Positions 25,472-34,513 of a stretch of 55,213 nt of DNA are shown here, in pieces. The first letter of the stretch is position 1, and each line of letters starts with the position of its first letter. The notes beneath the pieces are model-generated. The model ran no database searches. It was not told the origin of the DNA and was given only the letters and a program-made list of their open reading frames with translations. The position numbers were made by a program, and so were the translations under genes. The DNA comes from a bacterium (GTDB lineage: Bacteria > Bdellovibrionota > Bacteriovoracia > Bacteriovoracales > Bacteriovoracaceae). The stretch spans positions 1-55,213 of the forward strand of contig JAUHVL010000020.1 of assembly GCA_030425045.1 (NCBI GenBank), read 5' to 3'.

Positions 25472-26082
25472 ATTCCTTGTTACAAATCATCACAGCATTA
25501 AAAACTTGTTTAAATTTTACATGAATTAAAAAATACTTAAAGAAAATATTCCAATCAAAATAAATATCCAAACTAGACAAAAACAGACATCTTTAAGAAT
25601 AAAGAGACTGAGGTATCTAGAGTATACCAAGATGCAACATTCAATTCCTTCTCAGCAGTCCAAAGATCAAGGTGATGAAAGAAAAAAAATTAACAAAGAT
25701 AAAAAGTTCATAATGTTTGCCTATTTAGCGTCTTGCTCCCTAGAAGAAATATGCTAAACATCATTTACCAAGAAGGTTTTTAGGTTTAGAAAAAACTTGA
25801 TTTATTGCTTTTCACGAAAATACTGATTTAGTTAAAAAGACGGAAACATTTTAAAATTACTGCCGCTTTAAATTTTGATCGTCCAAATTTGACCAAACTA
25901 TTTGCCTTAAGATAATGAAAATCTTCTATCCAACGACTATATCGGCCGATCAGAATTTTGAGATCTGGGAAAATATTGATCTATTGCTGATGCGACACTA
26001 CCTTATATTTTAACATGTAGCCTGCAAATTTTTTGTACTTTATTGAGGTTTTTAAAATTTTTGGCCACCTTCTGGCCAACTT
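25472..26082. other. 610-base gap with decayed coding fragments
   Basis: No complete gene was found. Small open stretches on the + strand include 25632-25757 (41 codons, MQHSIPSQQSKD..., no ribosome site), a stretch ending near 25914 that reads KITAALNFDRPNLTKLFALR before TAA, and 25915-26013 (32 codons). The ALNFDRPNL stretch has the look of a real protein C-terminus, possibly a transposase, with no intact start, so this is probably an eroded mobile or accessory gene. It lies between the frameshifted gene and hicAB. Confidence 0.35.
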
Positions 26083-26418
26083 TCACCCAACTTCTTTTTC
26101 GATCTTTTCGTCAATCGCTTCATTTAGCCAATCATTCATACTAAGGTCTTTGGCTTGAGAAATTTTAGAAACAATTAAATGTCTCTCCTCTCCCATTCTA
26201 ATTCTTGTTTCACCTGAAACAGGCCTTTCAGGATCTTTCCCTTCAGACTCACAAAATTCAAGGTAATCATCAACAGAAGCTTTAAACTCATCCTCTATAC
26301 TATCAGCATCTTTCGCTTGAAATGTTACGACATCATTGATCCCAACAACTTCACCATGAAGAATTTTGGCCTCATCATCATAAATAACTTTTCCTAAAAA
26401 TCCTTTATACTTAAGCAT
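26083..26418 (-). CDS. hicB: HicB-family antitoxin
   Basis: A 111-residue protein. Residues 1-55 have the partial RNase-H-like HicB fold (YKGFLGKVIYDDEAKILHGEVVGINDVVTFQAKDADSIEDEF in outline), which binds the toxin. Residues about 75-108 (RHLIVSKISQAKDLSMNDWL in part) form a ribbon-helix-helix-type DNA-binding tail, used to repress the operon. It overlaps hicA by eight bases. Order toxin-then-antitoxin is the usual hicAB order. Confidence 0.9.
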   Translation of the reverse strand: MLKYKGFLGKVIYDDEAKILHGEVVGINDVVTFQAKDADSIEDEFKASVDDYLEFCESEGKDPERPVSGETRIRMGEERHLIVSKISQAKDLSMNDWLNEAIDEKIEKEVG

Positions 26419-26686
26419 CGTTTTCCTCCAAAATTTTTAATACTCCCGAGTTATCTAAAAATTTTCTAACTGATTTCACAGCACCTTTATCTGTCACCTT
26501 TTCAGGGTGAGGCCTATGAAATACAGCAAGAGTTTCTCCTAATTTTACTCGTACCCGTGAACCGGACCCTTCAGTTATCTCTCCACCTAAAGCGAGAAAA
26601 AGTTTTTCAATATCTCGCCAAGGTATGCTCGGTGAAACAGGGTCCCTAAATACTTTTTCTAATGTCTTCTTATTCTTACTGTTCAC
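26411..26686 (-). CDS. hicA: HicA-family mRNA interferase toxin
   Basis: A double-stranded-RNA-binding-fold toxin that cleaves mRNA at the ribosome. NSKNKKTLEKVFRDPV at the start, DIEKLFLALGGEITEGSGSRVRV, and VFHRPHPEK with the catalytic-type His, then VRKFLDNSGV, match the longer HicA subfamily. That subfamily begins Met-Asn-Ser-Lys, so the start is taken as GTG at 26686 (91 residues). The frame is open 12 codons further, but those codons overlap a 31-base inverted repeat that looks like the operator. Confidence 0.88.
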   Translation of the reverse strand: MNSKNKKTLEKVFRDPVSPSIPWRDIEKLFLALGGEITEGSGSRVRVKLGETLAVFHRPHPEKVTDKGAVKSVRKFLDNSGVLKILEENDA

Positions 26687-26689
26687 GAG

Positions 26690-26720
26690 GACAATGGTAC
26701 CACGAACTGGAACCATTGTC
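26690..26720 (-). promoter_or_regulatory. inverted repeat, probable hicAB operator
   Basis: GACAATGGTACC and GGAACCATTGTC form 12-base arms with one mismatch and seven bases between, ending three bases upstream of the GTG of hicA. This is where HicB or the HicAB complex would bind to repress its own promoter. Pattern seen; binding inferred. Confidence 0.55.
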
Positions 26721-26957
26721 AATTACCCAATATTAACAACTAGTTATGATCTAAGACAACAAGCTCATATTTAATACTGAATGAAAGTTTAATTAATGAA
26801 AGTATCTGTCACTTAGTTAAATAACCGAGTGTTTTAGTGTCAAAAGATAAACATCGGAAAGTCTATTTCTGTAAGGTTTTAACGGTTGTCACTTAAAAAT
26901 AATCGTCTGAAAATTATATAAGCATAAAACTTACCAACACACACAATCGGAGAAATT

Positions 26958-27029
26958 ATGCAAAATTTAAAGAGACAACGACTGAGGACACATATTGAAA
27001 AAAGGAACTTCAAGAGCATTATTTGGTAA
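26958..27029 (+). CDS. 23-codon ORF with good ribosome site, overlapping the next ORF
   Basis: ATG at 26958 preceded by GGAG at a five-base spacing; product MQNLKRQRLRTHIEKRNFKSIIW, strongly basic. The next frame starts inside it. It may be a leader peptide that couples translation of the 71-codon ORF, or a small basic peptide in its own right. No family was recognised. Confidence 0.4.
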   Translation: MQNLKRQRLRTHIEKRNFKSIIW

Positions 27030-27210
27030 TCTCTTACAACGTATTCAGCTAGAAAATAAAACTTCTGATTCTAAGAAGTTTTTCAGTCGCAGTCTTAAAA
27101 AATCACAATCTTTAGAAGCAATATTAACAACTATTAGTAGTGAAATATTTAATCAAGTAGAGGTCGAAACTGATCAAGGAGGTATTTTGAAAATTTTATT
27201 AACAAGATAA
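26995..27210 (+). CDS. small protein of unknown function (TTG start)
   Basis: A 71-residue soluble protein (MKKGTSRALFGNLLQRI..., ending in ILKILLTR), opening with TTG at 26995 after GAGGA at a six-base spacing, inside the 23-codon ORF. Helical N-terminal half with many Lys, Ser and Leu; a short beta-like end. A strong hairpin begins at the very next base after the stop. The location between hicAB and an HNH nuclease suggests an accessory or phage-derived gene. Not recognised. Confidence 0.4.
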   Translation: MKKGTSRALFGNLLQRIQLENKTSDSKKFFSRSLKKSQSLEAILTTISSEIFNQVEVETDQGGILKILLTR

Positions 27211-27294
27211 GGCTCTCAACTGATTTTATACCCGAAGGAACAGTTGAGAACCAATAAATACGGCAATTTTTATTATCGCAACTGTTTCCTTCAT
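27211..27294 (+). other. pair of mutually exclusive hairpins upstream of the HNH gene
   Basis: Stem 1: 27211-27222 with 27241-27252 (11 of 12 pairs, 18-base loop). Stem 2: GAAGGAACAGTTG at 27234-27246 with 27279-27292 (13 pairs with one bulged base). Both use CAGTTG at 27241-27246, so only one can form at a time. A third hairpin, AACCGT/ACGGTT at 27312-27333, lies just before the GAAGG ribosome site of the HNH gene. This has the form of an attenuator or regulated leader. Confidence 0.45.
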
Positions 27295-27346
27295 GTCAAC
27301 AAACTTAAATTAACCGTTATGTTTAAGACGGTTTGAAGGTAAAAGT

Positions 27347-27688
27347 ATGATTAATTCAAATTTATTCTATTCAGAAAAAAGAGCGCCCTCTACGACTGTT
27401 GCAGGTAATTCATTTAGTAATGAAAAAATCAAAGCAGTCTGGAATAAAGCTGCGAAAATTCCGGGAAAAGACCCCAACTTTTGGCGTAAAGACAAATGTG
27501 GTGCGAAAATTTTTTCAGGGGATTATGGCAAACGCAATGAGATGTTTGGTTGGGAAATCGACCACATCATACCCGAATCGAAAGGTGGTAGTGATAATCT
27601 ATCAAACCTACAACCATTGCACTGGCGAAACAACGCTTCTAAAAGTGATGGGTCGGATTATAGCGACTATTGTGTGATTAGCTCTTAA
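27347..27688 (+). CDS. HNH endonuclease
   Basis: A 113-residue protein. Residues about 50-100 are an HNH nuclease: WRKDKCGAKIF, then GWEIDHIIPESKGGSDNLSN with the metal-binding Asp-His, and LQPLHWRNNASKSDG with the second His and Asn pair. Small stand-alone HNH proteins occur in phages, plasmids and genomic islands as nicking or restriction-like enzymes. GAAGGT precedes the ATG. An overlapping open frame (27399-27677) is a shadow. The role here is unknown. Confidence 0.85.
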   Translation: MINSNLFYSEKRAPSTTVAGNSFSNEKIKAVWNKAAKIPGKDPNFWRKDKCGAKIFSGDYGKRNEMFGWEIDHIIPESKGGSDNLSNLQPLHWRNNASKSDGSDYSDYCVISS

Positions 27689-27698
27689 CTTCTTAAGA

Positions 27699-27724
27699 AG
27701 AGAGGAGGTCACTCCTCTCTTTCA
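27699..27724 (+). terminator. terminator hairpin after the HNH gene
   Basis: AGAGAGGAG and CTCCTCTCT pair perfectly around a four-base loop and are followed by TTTC, eleven bases after the HNH stop. The T tract is short. Confidence 0.6.
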
Positions 27725-27820
27725 TCTAACATTTATCAAAATTCGGCCCTTGTAAAAACGGCCATAACCACCGTAGGCCATATATAACGTACTAATTTTT
27801 ACCACATGGAGGTATTTAGA

Positions 27821-28021
27821 ATGCAATCGATTATTAATTTGTTTACCGTCGTTTCAGTCCTACTTGCTTTGAAATTTGGAGTTCCTAGAGTTCATCATTA
27901 TCTAAAACTAAAAGCATTAGAAAAAGTCGCGAAAGGGTGTGATAAGCCGACACTCATGAGAAATTCAGAGTCATTTTTTCAACTTCTCTTGAAGTCTTTC
28001 AAACGGAGTTTTACCCTTTAA
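27821..28021 (+). pseudogene. small membrane-anchored protein, 3' end replaced by IS remnant
   Basis: GGAGG eight bases before the ATG at 27821 supports this start over the ATG at 27806. The product begins MQSIINLFTVVSVLLALKFG, a single membrane helix, then a basic segment HHYLKLKALEKVAKG. From about 27938 on the frame runs into DNA that belongs to the IS481-like remnant, so the last 20-30 codons (to 28021) are antisense to the transposase gene and not native. The original C-terminus is lost. Function unknown. Confidence 0.45.
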
Positions 28022-28458
28022 TCCTCCATGTGGTCTATATAAATTGTAAAGTTTTTCCCATTCTTCGACTTTTCTTTTTAAATCTTTATCGTTTTTATAG
28101 TTTAAATGATAATAAAACTCTTCTTTGTCTGTTCGATGAGACCTTTCAACTTTTCCATTAAGTCTTGGAGTGCCTTTTCTGATATAAACATGTTTGATGC
28201 CATGATCTAGTACTTCCCAATGAAACTTCGCTTGGAATTCATGGCCATTGTCAGTCCTAATCATGGCGATTTTGAAAGGAAACTTTTTTTGTATATATTT
28301 AAAGAAGTCGATTGCATTCGCTTGTGTATGACGATCATAAACTTTTAAAACTCTCATTCTGGTTGCATCATCAATTGCTGTATACTGGAAGCGTTTTATT
28401 TTCTTTTTACCTTTTTTAAAAATGAGGAATTTAACATCCATTTGAATATCCATTTGAA
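27938..28458 (-). mobile_element. truncated IS481-like element: C-terminal transposase fragment
   Basis: The minus strand encodes about 160 residues of an IS481/IS3-type DDE transposase catalytic domain: MDVKFLIF with the first Asp, FQYTAIDDATRMRVLKVYDR, MIRTDNGHEF with the second Asp, and NGKVERSHRTDKEEFYY with the Glu, then YRPHGGLKGKTPFERL. The stop is at 27971. The N-terminal helix-turn-helix half is absent; upstream (28459 on) the frame is antisense/out-of-frame DNA of a different gene. TGTGATAAGCCGACACTCAT at 27938 may be the element's terminal repeat; this boundary is a guess. The other end is deleted. Confidence 0.75.
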
Positions 28459-29039
28459 ATAATGGTAAAAGTTTCACCAACAGTAATATTTGCATGATGC
28501 CCAACCTTGGCCTGACGTAAGGCCCTCATATAAAGATCACCACCAACATTTAATGTGGTATTACTTCTAATATTTACTCTAGCATCCCCTGTCGCCTGAG
28601 TTGAAACCATCTCTAAGGTTCCACCAATATCTAAATTTGTATTTGCTTGAAGAGTAACAATATTTGCTGAATATAATTTAGCGTCAGCGACCGTGGTTAA
28701 ACTCGCCCCACTTTCAATACGAACTTCTTCTTTAGCAACTAAACAAGCTGTTCCAGTCGCTGAAAGGTTTCTGTTATTTTCAATAATCAGCTTACAAGCT
28801 GAAAACAAATTGATGTCTCCAGTGTAATCAAAGTCGATTTTAAGGTTTTTAATTTTATTCGTATTAGAATTTAATCCCAGATCAACCATATACGTATTAA
28901 TATCGGCCTCACTGGTCGCCACAAACGTTCCTTGACATTCAAGTGCGTCATTTGGGTGAGTCGTAATACAATTTTGAGAATAAACGCTAAATGAGACAAG
29001 AGATGCCCATAGGCATAAGATTAGCTTTGCAGGGTTCAT
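28431..29039 (-). pseudogene. secreted beta-helix (adhesin-like) protein, truncated at the C-terminus
   Basis: A 202-residue frame with a signal peptide (about 1-21, VYS/QNC). After a Cys-containing start, the sequence becomes a ladder of short strands (NTNLDIGGTLEMVS, ARVNIRSNTTLNVGGDLYM, HHANITVGETFTI), the pattern of polymer-like beta-helix surface proteins. It ends at SNGYSNGC within a 12-base tandem duplication (28435-28458) exactly where the transposase coding begins, so the true C-terminus has been lost. Probably non-functional. Confidence 0.6.
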
Positions 29040-29205
29040 AAATTAAACTCCATTTTCAATTTTATGAATAACGAATAAAAGTAAATTTGTTTTTGAAAGC
29101 GTAAGCTGTCTTAGATGTTCACGTCAAGTTTTTATTTCAATTAGAATAATCAAAGAGTCTAGCGCGAAGCAAACTTGCTTAAATTACTTCATTTGAAAAA
29201 TTTAA

Positions 29206-29928
29206 TCATAAAATTTGAGAGAGAAATTCTTTTGTACGTTCTTCTTTTGGGTTCGTAAAAAAGATATCCGGTGATGAGTCTTCTATAATTTTTCCTTCAT
29301 CCATAAAAATAATCCGATCGGCCACTTCTTTGGCAAAGTTCATTTCGTGAGTAACACAAATCATGGTCATTCCTTCTGCCGCAAGAGTGATCATCACATC
29401 TAAAACTTCTTTTACCATCTCGGGATCAAGGGCCGAAGTGGGCTCGTCAAAGAGCATCAACTTTGGATTCATACAAAGGCTTCTTGCTATGGCCACTCGT
29501 TGTTGTTGACCACCAGATAACTGAGCCGGATACTTACTCGCTTGATCGGCAATTTTAACTCTTTCGAGTAGCTCAATTGCTTTTGTTTCAGCTTCAACTT
29601 TTGAATTCTTTTTTACCACAAGGGGTGAGAGAGTTAAGTTTTCTAAAACTGTGAGATGAGGAAAAAGGTTAAACTGTTGAAAGACCATACCAACTGTTTG
29701 TTTAATTTTTTGTTGATTTTTTAAATTATTCGTTAACAAAAGACCATCGACCTCAAGGCTTCCTTGTTGATGTTCTTCTAACGCATTTAAACAGCGAATA
29801 AGAGTCGACTTGCCGGAACCCGAGGGGCCGCAGATAACAATTTTTTCTCCACTATTTACCGAAAAATTAATATTTTTTAAAACTTGAAAATCATCAAACC
29901 ACTTACTTACGTTTTGCATTTTAATCAT
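29206..29928 (-). CDS. aapP: general L-amino-acid ABC transporter, ATP-binding protein
   Basis: A 240-residue ABC ATPase that powers amino-acid import. Walker [11 protein letters not shown] (34-43), Q-loop [14 protein letters not shown], signature [15 protein letters not shown], Walker [15 protein letters not shown], and switch His in CVTHEMNFA match the GlnQ/AapP group. Its ATG overlaps the aapM stop by four bases. The strand has a short gap to a broken gene downstream; no clear terminator was seen. Confidence 0.93.
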   Translation of the reverse strand: MIKMQNVSKWFDDFQVLKNINFSVNSGEKIVICGPSGSGKSTLIRCLNALEEHQQGSLEVDGLLLTNNLKNQQKIKQTVGMVFQQFNLFPHLTVLENLTLSPLVVKKNSKVEAETKAIELLERVKIADQASKYPAQLSGGQQQRVAIARSLCMNPKLMLFDEPTSALDPEMVKEVLDVMITLAAEGMTMICVTHEMNFAKEVADRIIFMDEGKIIEDSSPDIFFTNPKEERTKEFLSQIL

Positions 29929-30956
29929 GCTTTGTTCTCCACAAATTTCTTTTCAAGAGCGAGGGAATAACGGCCCATCGAAAAACAAAAAATAAAATAT
30001 ATGATAGAAGCGAAGAGATAAGCCTCAACACTAAAACCTAGCCAGTCGGGATCTTTTAACGCTGTTTTTGTTGTTAACGAAAGATCAAATAAAGCAATAA
30101 TCGCTACCAGTGATGTATCTTTAAACATGCCTATGGCCGTATTAATCGTTGGAGCAATGACGTACTTTAAGGCTTGAGGTAAAACGATAAAGCGCATACT
30201 TTGATAATAATTAAGCCCCAAACTCTGAGCCGCTTCAATTTGCCCTTTTTCAACTGCAGCTAGTCCTCCCCTTACCACTTCGGCCATATAAGCTGCTGCA
30301 AATAAAATGATGGCAACCTGAGCTCTTAAAAGCTTAGGAATAATCATTCCTTCAGGTAAAAAAAGCGGAAATAAAACAGACGCCATGAAAAGAACACTGA
30401 TTAAAGGTACTCCTCGAATCAGCTCAATATAACAAACACAAAATACACGAATGATCGGTAAGCTTGATCTTCTGCCTAAGGCCAACAGAATTCCTAGCGG
30501 ATAACTTATGAAAATTCCTACAGAAGATAATATCAACGTTAAGGGAAGCCCACCCCATTTATCACTTGGTGCTCCATACATAAGCCAAGTACAAGTGCCC
30601 ATATTGAAAAGCCAAACAACCACTAAACTTTTATTCCATCGTTCAAATTTTAGACTATAAAAAAGTAGTGTTAAAAAAAGAATCATCGCTAAAATTGGTC
30701 GCCAAAGAATTTCTCTTGGATAGAGCCCAAAAAGAATAAAGACAAACTTTTCACGAATAAAACTTAAACACGCTCCACTGGCCTCACGACAGGCATTGGC
30801 GTCTCCCAACCAGACCGAATTTAAAAAGAGCCAATAGAGAAGTTTTTCGAGAACGATTGAGATTAAACAAAGTAGAATAATACTGAGAAACGTTTGTTTA
30901 GAATTTTTGAGAAAACTTTTTTTTACCCATTTGGCAAAGGCAAGGGACTGTTTCAT
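29925..30956 (-). CDS. aapM: general L-amino-acid ABC transporter permease AapM
   Basis: A 343-residue permease with about eight helices and a His/Glu-Met-type inner-membrane component loop, [23 protein letters not shown], that contacts the ATPase. The inserted N-terminal helices before the permease core ([21 protein letters not shown] region) are characteristic of AapM rather than simple HisM/GlnP permeases. Overlaps aapQ and aapP by four bases each. Confidence 0.9.
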   Translation of the reverse strand: MKQSLAFAKWVKKSFLKNSKQTFLSIILLCLISIVLEKLLYWLFLNSVWLGDANACREASGACLSFIREKFVFILFGLYPREILWRPILAMILFLTLLFYSLKFERWNKSLVVVWLFNMGTCTWLMYGAPSDKWGGLPLTLILSSVGIFISYPLGILLALGRRSSLPIIRVFCVCYIELIRGVPLISVLFMASVLFPLFLPEGMIIPKLLRAQVAIILFAAAYMAEVVRGGLAAVEKGQIEAAQSLGLNYYQSMRFIVLPQALKYVIAPTINTAIGMFKDTSLVAIIALFDLSLTTKTALKDPDWLGFSVEAYLFASIIYFIFCFSMGRYSLALEKKFVENKA

Positions 30957-32059
30957 CTCCCCTCCCTTTTTTCAAGACGATAATTATAAAAATTAATAAT
31001 AAGTGACGTTAATAAACTAAAAAATAAATAAACGGCCATGATAATTAAAACGGCTTCGATCGCCTGACCAGATTGGTTCATCACAGTATTCATAATAGAG
31101 ACAAAATCAGAATAACCAATTCCAACGGCGAGTGAGCTATTTTTTGTTAAGTTTAAAAACTGTGACGTCACAGGAGGAAGGATGACTCGTAAGGCCTGGG
31201 GAAAGATAACGAGTTTCATTGTTTGTTGAGAGTTAAGCCCTAAAGATTTAGCCGCTTCCCATTGCCCCTTCCCCACACTTTCAATTCCAGAGCGAACTAT
31301 TTCGGCGACAAAGGCGGCCGTATACAAAACAAGCCCTGTCATAAGCGCAGTAAATTCGGGTGATAAACTAAGACCACCAGAAAAATTAAATCCCTCTAAC
31401 GTTGGAAAGGTTATTTCAGAGGGAGCCCCACCAAGTAACCAAACGAGAGGAATCATCAAAAGTGGATAAAATGTCCTCAACTTAAAACTAATCAAACTAC
31501 AAAGAGCAAAAGAAAGAAGAACGTATTTCCAAATAAAATGTTCTTTGAAAAAGGGTATAAAAAAACCTCTTTGAGAAAAGTAAACACCAGGAAGTGGATT
31601 GAGAGCATCCTTGATATCAGGTAATACCTCAGTAAAAAGTCCGTACCAAAAAAATAACTGAAGTAATAAAGGAATATTTCTAAAGATATCGATATAGAGA
31701 TAACTTAATTTTTTTAAAATAAAATTAGAAGAACGACAGGAAATGGCGATGACAATACCTAGGCCTAAGGCCAGTACATTGCCAATCAATGAAACCTTAA
31801 GAGTATTGAGAATACCAACAAAGATGGCCTTGATATAACTATCTTCAGACCAAAACTCAATCATCGACTCTGCGATAAAAAAGCCCGCTTCTTGAGTTAA
31901 AAAACCAAAACCAGAAGCAATATTTTGTCTCTCTAAATTTTCGACAACATTGGAGTAGAGATAAACCCCAATAGCGAAAACAAAGACAAAAAACAGTACT
32001 TGATACAAATATTGTCTATAACGTGGATGATTCCAAATTTTCTGCAAAGCGCATTTCAC
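30953..32059 (-). CDS. aapQ: general L-amino-acid ABC transporter permease AapQ
   Basis: A 368-residue permease. NLERQNIASGFGFLTQEAGF and the following SYIKAIFVGILNTLKVSLIG are diagnostic of AapQ; EAAKSLGLNSQQTMKLVIFPQAL is the ATPase-contact loop. It is first of the three-gene set aapQMP and diverges from the RND exporter gene with 75 bases between. The binding protein gene that normally precedes it, aapJ, is 3.4 kb away on the same strand. Confidence 0.9.
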   Translation of the reverse strand: MKCALQKIWNHPRYRQYLYQVLFFVFVFAIGVYLYSNVVENLERQNIASGFGFLTQEAGFFIAESMIEFWSEDSYIKAIFVGILNTLKVSLIGNVLALGLGIVIAISCRSSNFILKKLSYLYIDIFRNIPLLLQLFFWYGLFTEVLPDIKDALNPLPGVYFSQRGFFIPFFKEHFIWKYVLLSFALCSLISFKLRTFYPLLMIPLVWLLGGAPSEITFPTLEGFNFSGGLSLSPEFTALMTGLVLYTAAFVAEIVRSGIESVGKGQWEAAKSLGLNSQQTMKLVIFPQALRVILPPVTSQFLNLTKNSSLAVGIGYSDFVSIMNTVMNQSGQAIEAVLIIMAVYLFFSLLTSLIINFYNYRLEKREGR

Positions 32060-32134
32060 CTTATGTTTTAGAATATTTTAGTAGGGAATAGTACTACTGG
32101 CCATTACTGAGTAGCACAATTAAGATGTTTTCAG

Positions 32135-34513
32135 ATGACAATTCAAACCGATATCCAAAACCTTGATAAACAAAAAATTCCTCGAGCGTTTGCAGGATTC
32201 GTGGTCGCTAATCCCAAAAAGTTACTATTTCTCTTTTTCCTTATTTTAGCTGCGGGAGCACCATTTCTTTTTCAAATCAAAACAGGGTGGTCTCAACGAG
32301 TTTGGTTCGACAAAGATCATGAGCTCATCAAACAAATGGATCAGTTCGAGAAATTTTTCGGTTCAGATGAATATGTCAGTATCGTCGTTCATCAAAAAAA
32401 TGGTATTTATAATCGTGAAACGTTGAAACTCATTAAAGATATCACTGAAGAGATGTGGACTGTCAGTGAAATTATTCGAGTAGAATCCCTCACCAATGTC
32501 AATATTATCAAAGGTGAAGATGAAGACATCCTGATCAACCCTCTCGTTCCAGGTGACTATAGAGGAACTCAAGCTGAAATAGAGTTGATTAAAAAAAATG
32601 CCTACGAGAATCGAGACGTCACCAGATTTTATGTCAACGACGCCAGTACGCTCGCCATTATTAACGCTGGCGTTCGCCCCACCTTTGAAAAAGAAGCTCG
32701 CTATGAAGTGGTGATCAATGAAGCAAAAGAACTCGTCAAAAAATATCGTGGAACAGGAGGTGCCACTGTTAAGGTCTTAGGATCAGTGGCAGCAAATAAT
32801 GCCTTTAGAGAAGTTTCGGCCAACGATACCAAAAACCTGATTCCCTTGATGCTTTTTCTGATGTTGGCCTTATTATACTGGCAGTTTCGATCAAAACTCT
32901 CTTTAATCATGCCTTTTGGACTCATTGCTAGCACTGTCGGAATTACCTTTTCCTTTTTAGGTCTATTGGGAATAATCTATAATAGTCTTCTCGGGGCCAT
33001 ACCAGGTATTCTCTTTGCTATCAGTATTGCTGACACCGTTCATATTTTAACCGCCTATTATTATTTCAATCGAAACGGACTAAATGCAAAGGACTCCATT
33101 CTCTACTCATTAACAAAAAACTTTGCGCCCACATTATTAACATCCGTTTCTACCGCCATCTCTTTTTTCTCACTCTCTATCAGTGAAATCGCACCTATTC
33201 GCGACTTGGGAATTTTATCGGGGATTGGAACTATCTTCGCCTGGATTTTTACTTATATCTTTATTGGATCTACAATTGTTCTTATTTCTAAAAGACTAGA
33301 CGAAAAAGCTAAAAACAAAAAAGTTAAAAATAAAGTTAAGACAGTCGGCATGACTCTTCCGAAGAGAGAAATCATCCAGCTGATTGATCGCTTTCGTTGG
33401 CCAATTGCTTTTGGCTTTATTTCTTTTACAGCGCTCTTTCTTTATATTGGCCTACAAAACGAAGTGAATTCTGATCCCATTAAATATTTTTCAGAGTCAA
33501 CTCCTCTTAGAAAATCTTATGACTTTGTTCATCGTGAGATGGATGGTCTACGAGGATTAGAGTTGATGATCGATAGTGGCGTCGAAGATGGAATCAAAGA
33601 TCCCAAGTTTTTAAACAAACTAGAAGAGTTTAGCGAATGGCTTTTAAGAGACCCTCGTATTACAAGACTTCAATCATTCAAAGAAGTCGTAAAGAAAATG
33701 CATCAGGTTTTAATGGGCGGAGACCAAAAAGAGTACCGCATTCCTGATAACCAAAATACCATTGCTGAAAGTCTTTTTCTCTATACTCTGGGGCTTCCTC
33801 AAGGAACCAGCATTAACCATCTTTTTTCCAGTAATAATCGTTATATGCGAATGAAAATGGTCTGGACCATTGAAAAGTCTAAAGAGTCTTCACTCATGGC
33901 CAAAAAAATCGAAAAAGAGGCCATGGAAAAATTCAACCTCAATGTTAAAGTCGCTGGCAATGGACCTATCTTTTTAGAAATTAATGATCTTGTGGTGATA
34001 TCATTTTTTAAATCAATGGGTCTTGCCCTGCTCCTTGTTTCGGGACTTCTCCTTTTTATCTACAGAGATATCGTGCTCGCCGTTTCTTCACTATTTCCCA
34101 ACGTCATTCCCCTTTGTTTCGGTGCTGGTCTGATGATGATACTAGGAAAATATATTGATATCGGAACATCGATTGTTTGTACGGTCTGTGTGGGAATTGC
34201 TGTGGATGATACCATCCACTTTATTAGTTCCTATAAACAACACCGAAAAGATGGGCTCGATGCCTACAGTGCTATTGAAAAAACTTACGCCGTAACAGGA
34301 CTCGCTCTAGTCACCACCACCATGTTACTTGTTATCGGTTTTGGTTCATTTATATTAGCCGATTTCGTTCCCAATCATAACTTTGGTCTCCTCTCGGCTT
34401 ACGTTTTAGTAATGGCCCTTTTCACAGATCTTATTTTCCTTCCGGCCATAATTTTAATATTTGATAAAACGAAAACACATCACTTCGAAGATACGGTAAA
34501 CGACGCACTTTAA
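32135..34513 (+). CDS. MMPL/RND-family exporter
   Basis: A 792-residue inner-membrane protein with two repeats of one helix, a large periplasmic loop and five helices (first helix near 28-46; loops about 47-230 and 445-630). The intramembrane acidic residues used for proton coupling are visible in both halves: AISIADTVHILTAYYYF and VGIAVDDTIHFISSY. This is the hopanoid/lipid-type MMPL group of RND transporters, which usually work without an outer-membrane channel; the substrate is unknown. Its stop overlaps the stop of the opposing lipoprotein gene (34510-34513). Confidence 0.85.
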   Translation: MTIQTDIQNLDKQKIPRAFAGFVVANPKKLLFLFFLILAAGAPFLFQIKTGWSQRVWFDKDHELIKQMDQFEKFFGSDEYVSIVVHQKNGIYNRETLKLIKDITEEMWTVSEIIRVESLTNVNIIKGEDEDILINPLVPGDYRGTQAEIELIKKNAYENRDVTRFYVNDASTLAIINAGVRPTFEKEARYEVVINEAKELVKKYRGTGGATVKVLGSVAANNAFREVSANDTKNLIPLMLFLMLALLYWQFRSKLSLIMPFGLIASTVGITFSFLGLLGIIYNSLLGAIPGILFAISIADTVHILTAYYYFNRNGLNAKDSILYSLTKNFAPTLLTSVSTAISFFSLSISEIAPIRDLGILSGIGTIFAWIFTYIFIGSTIVLISKRLDEKAKNKKVKNKVKTVGMTLPKREIIQLIDRFRWPIAFGFISFTALFLYIGLQNEVNSDPIKYFSESTPLRKSYDFVHREMDGLRGLELMIDSGVEDGIKDPKFLNKLEEFSEWLLRDPRITRLQSFKEVVKKMHQVLMGGDQKEYRIPDNQNTIAESLFLYTLGLPQGTSINHLFSSNNRYMRMKMVWTIEKSKESSLMAKKIEKEAMEKFNLNVKVAGNGPIFLEINDLVVISFFKSMGLALLLVSGLLLFIYRDIVLAVSSLFPNVIPLCFGAGLMMILGKYIDIGTSIVCTVCVGIAVDDTIHFISSYKQHRKDGLDAYSAIEKTYAVTGLALVTTTMLLVIGFGSFILADFVPNHNFGLLSAYVLVMALFTDLIFLPAIILIFDKTKTHHFEDTVNDAL

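Noticed and set aside
26083-26686. HicAB as a new toxin-antitoxin type
   Set aside because: Both proteins fit known HicA and HicB families in the normal order.
26687-26722. Upstream extension of hicA to TTG 26722
   Set aside because: The family begins at Met-Asn-Ser-Lys, matching GTG 26686, and the extra codons overlap the operator-like inverted repeat.
27399-27677. 92-codon frame inside the HNH gene
   Set aside because: The alternative frame carries the complete HNH motif, the ribosome site and the terminator spacing.
29150-29205. Terminator after aapP
   Set aside because: A short AAGCAA/TTGCTT stem with a two-base loop is not followed by a T tract.
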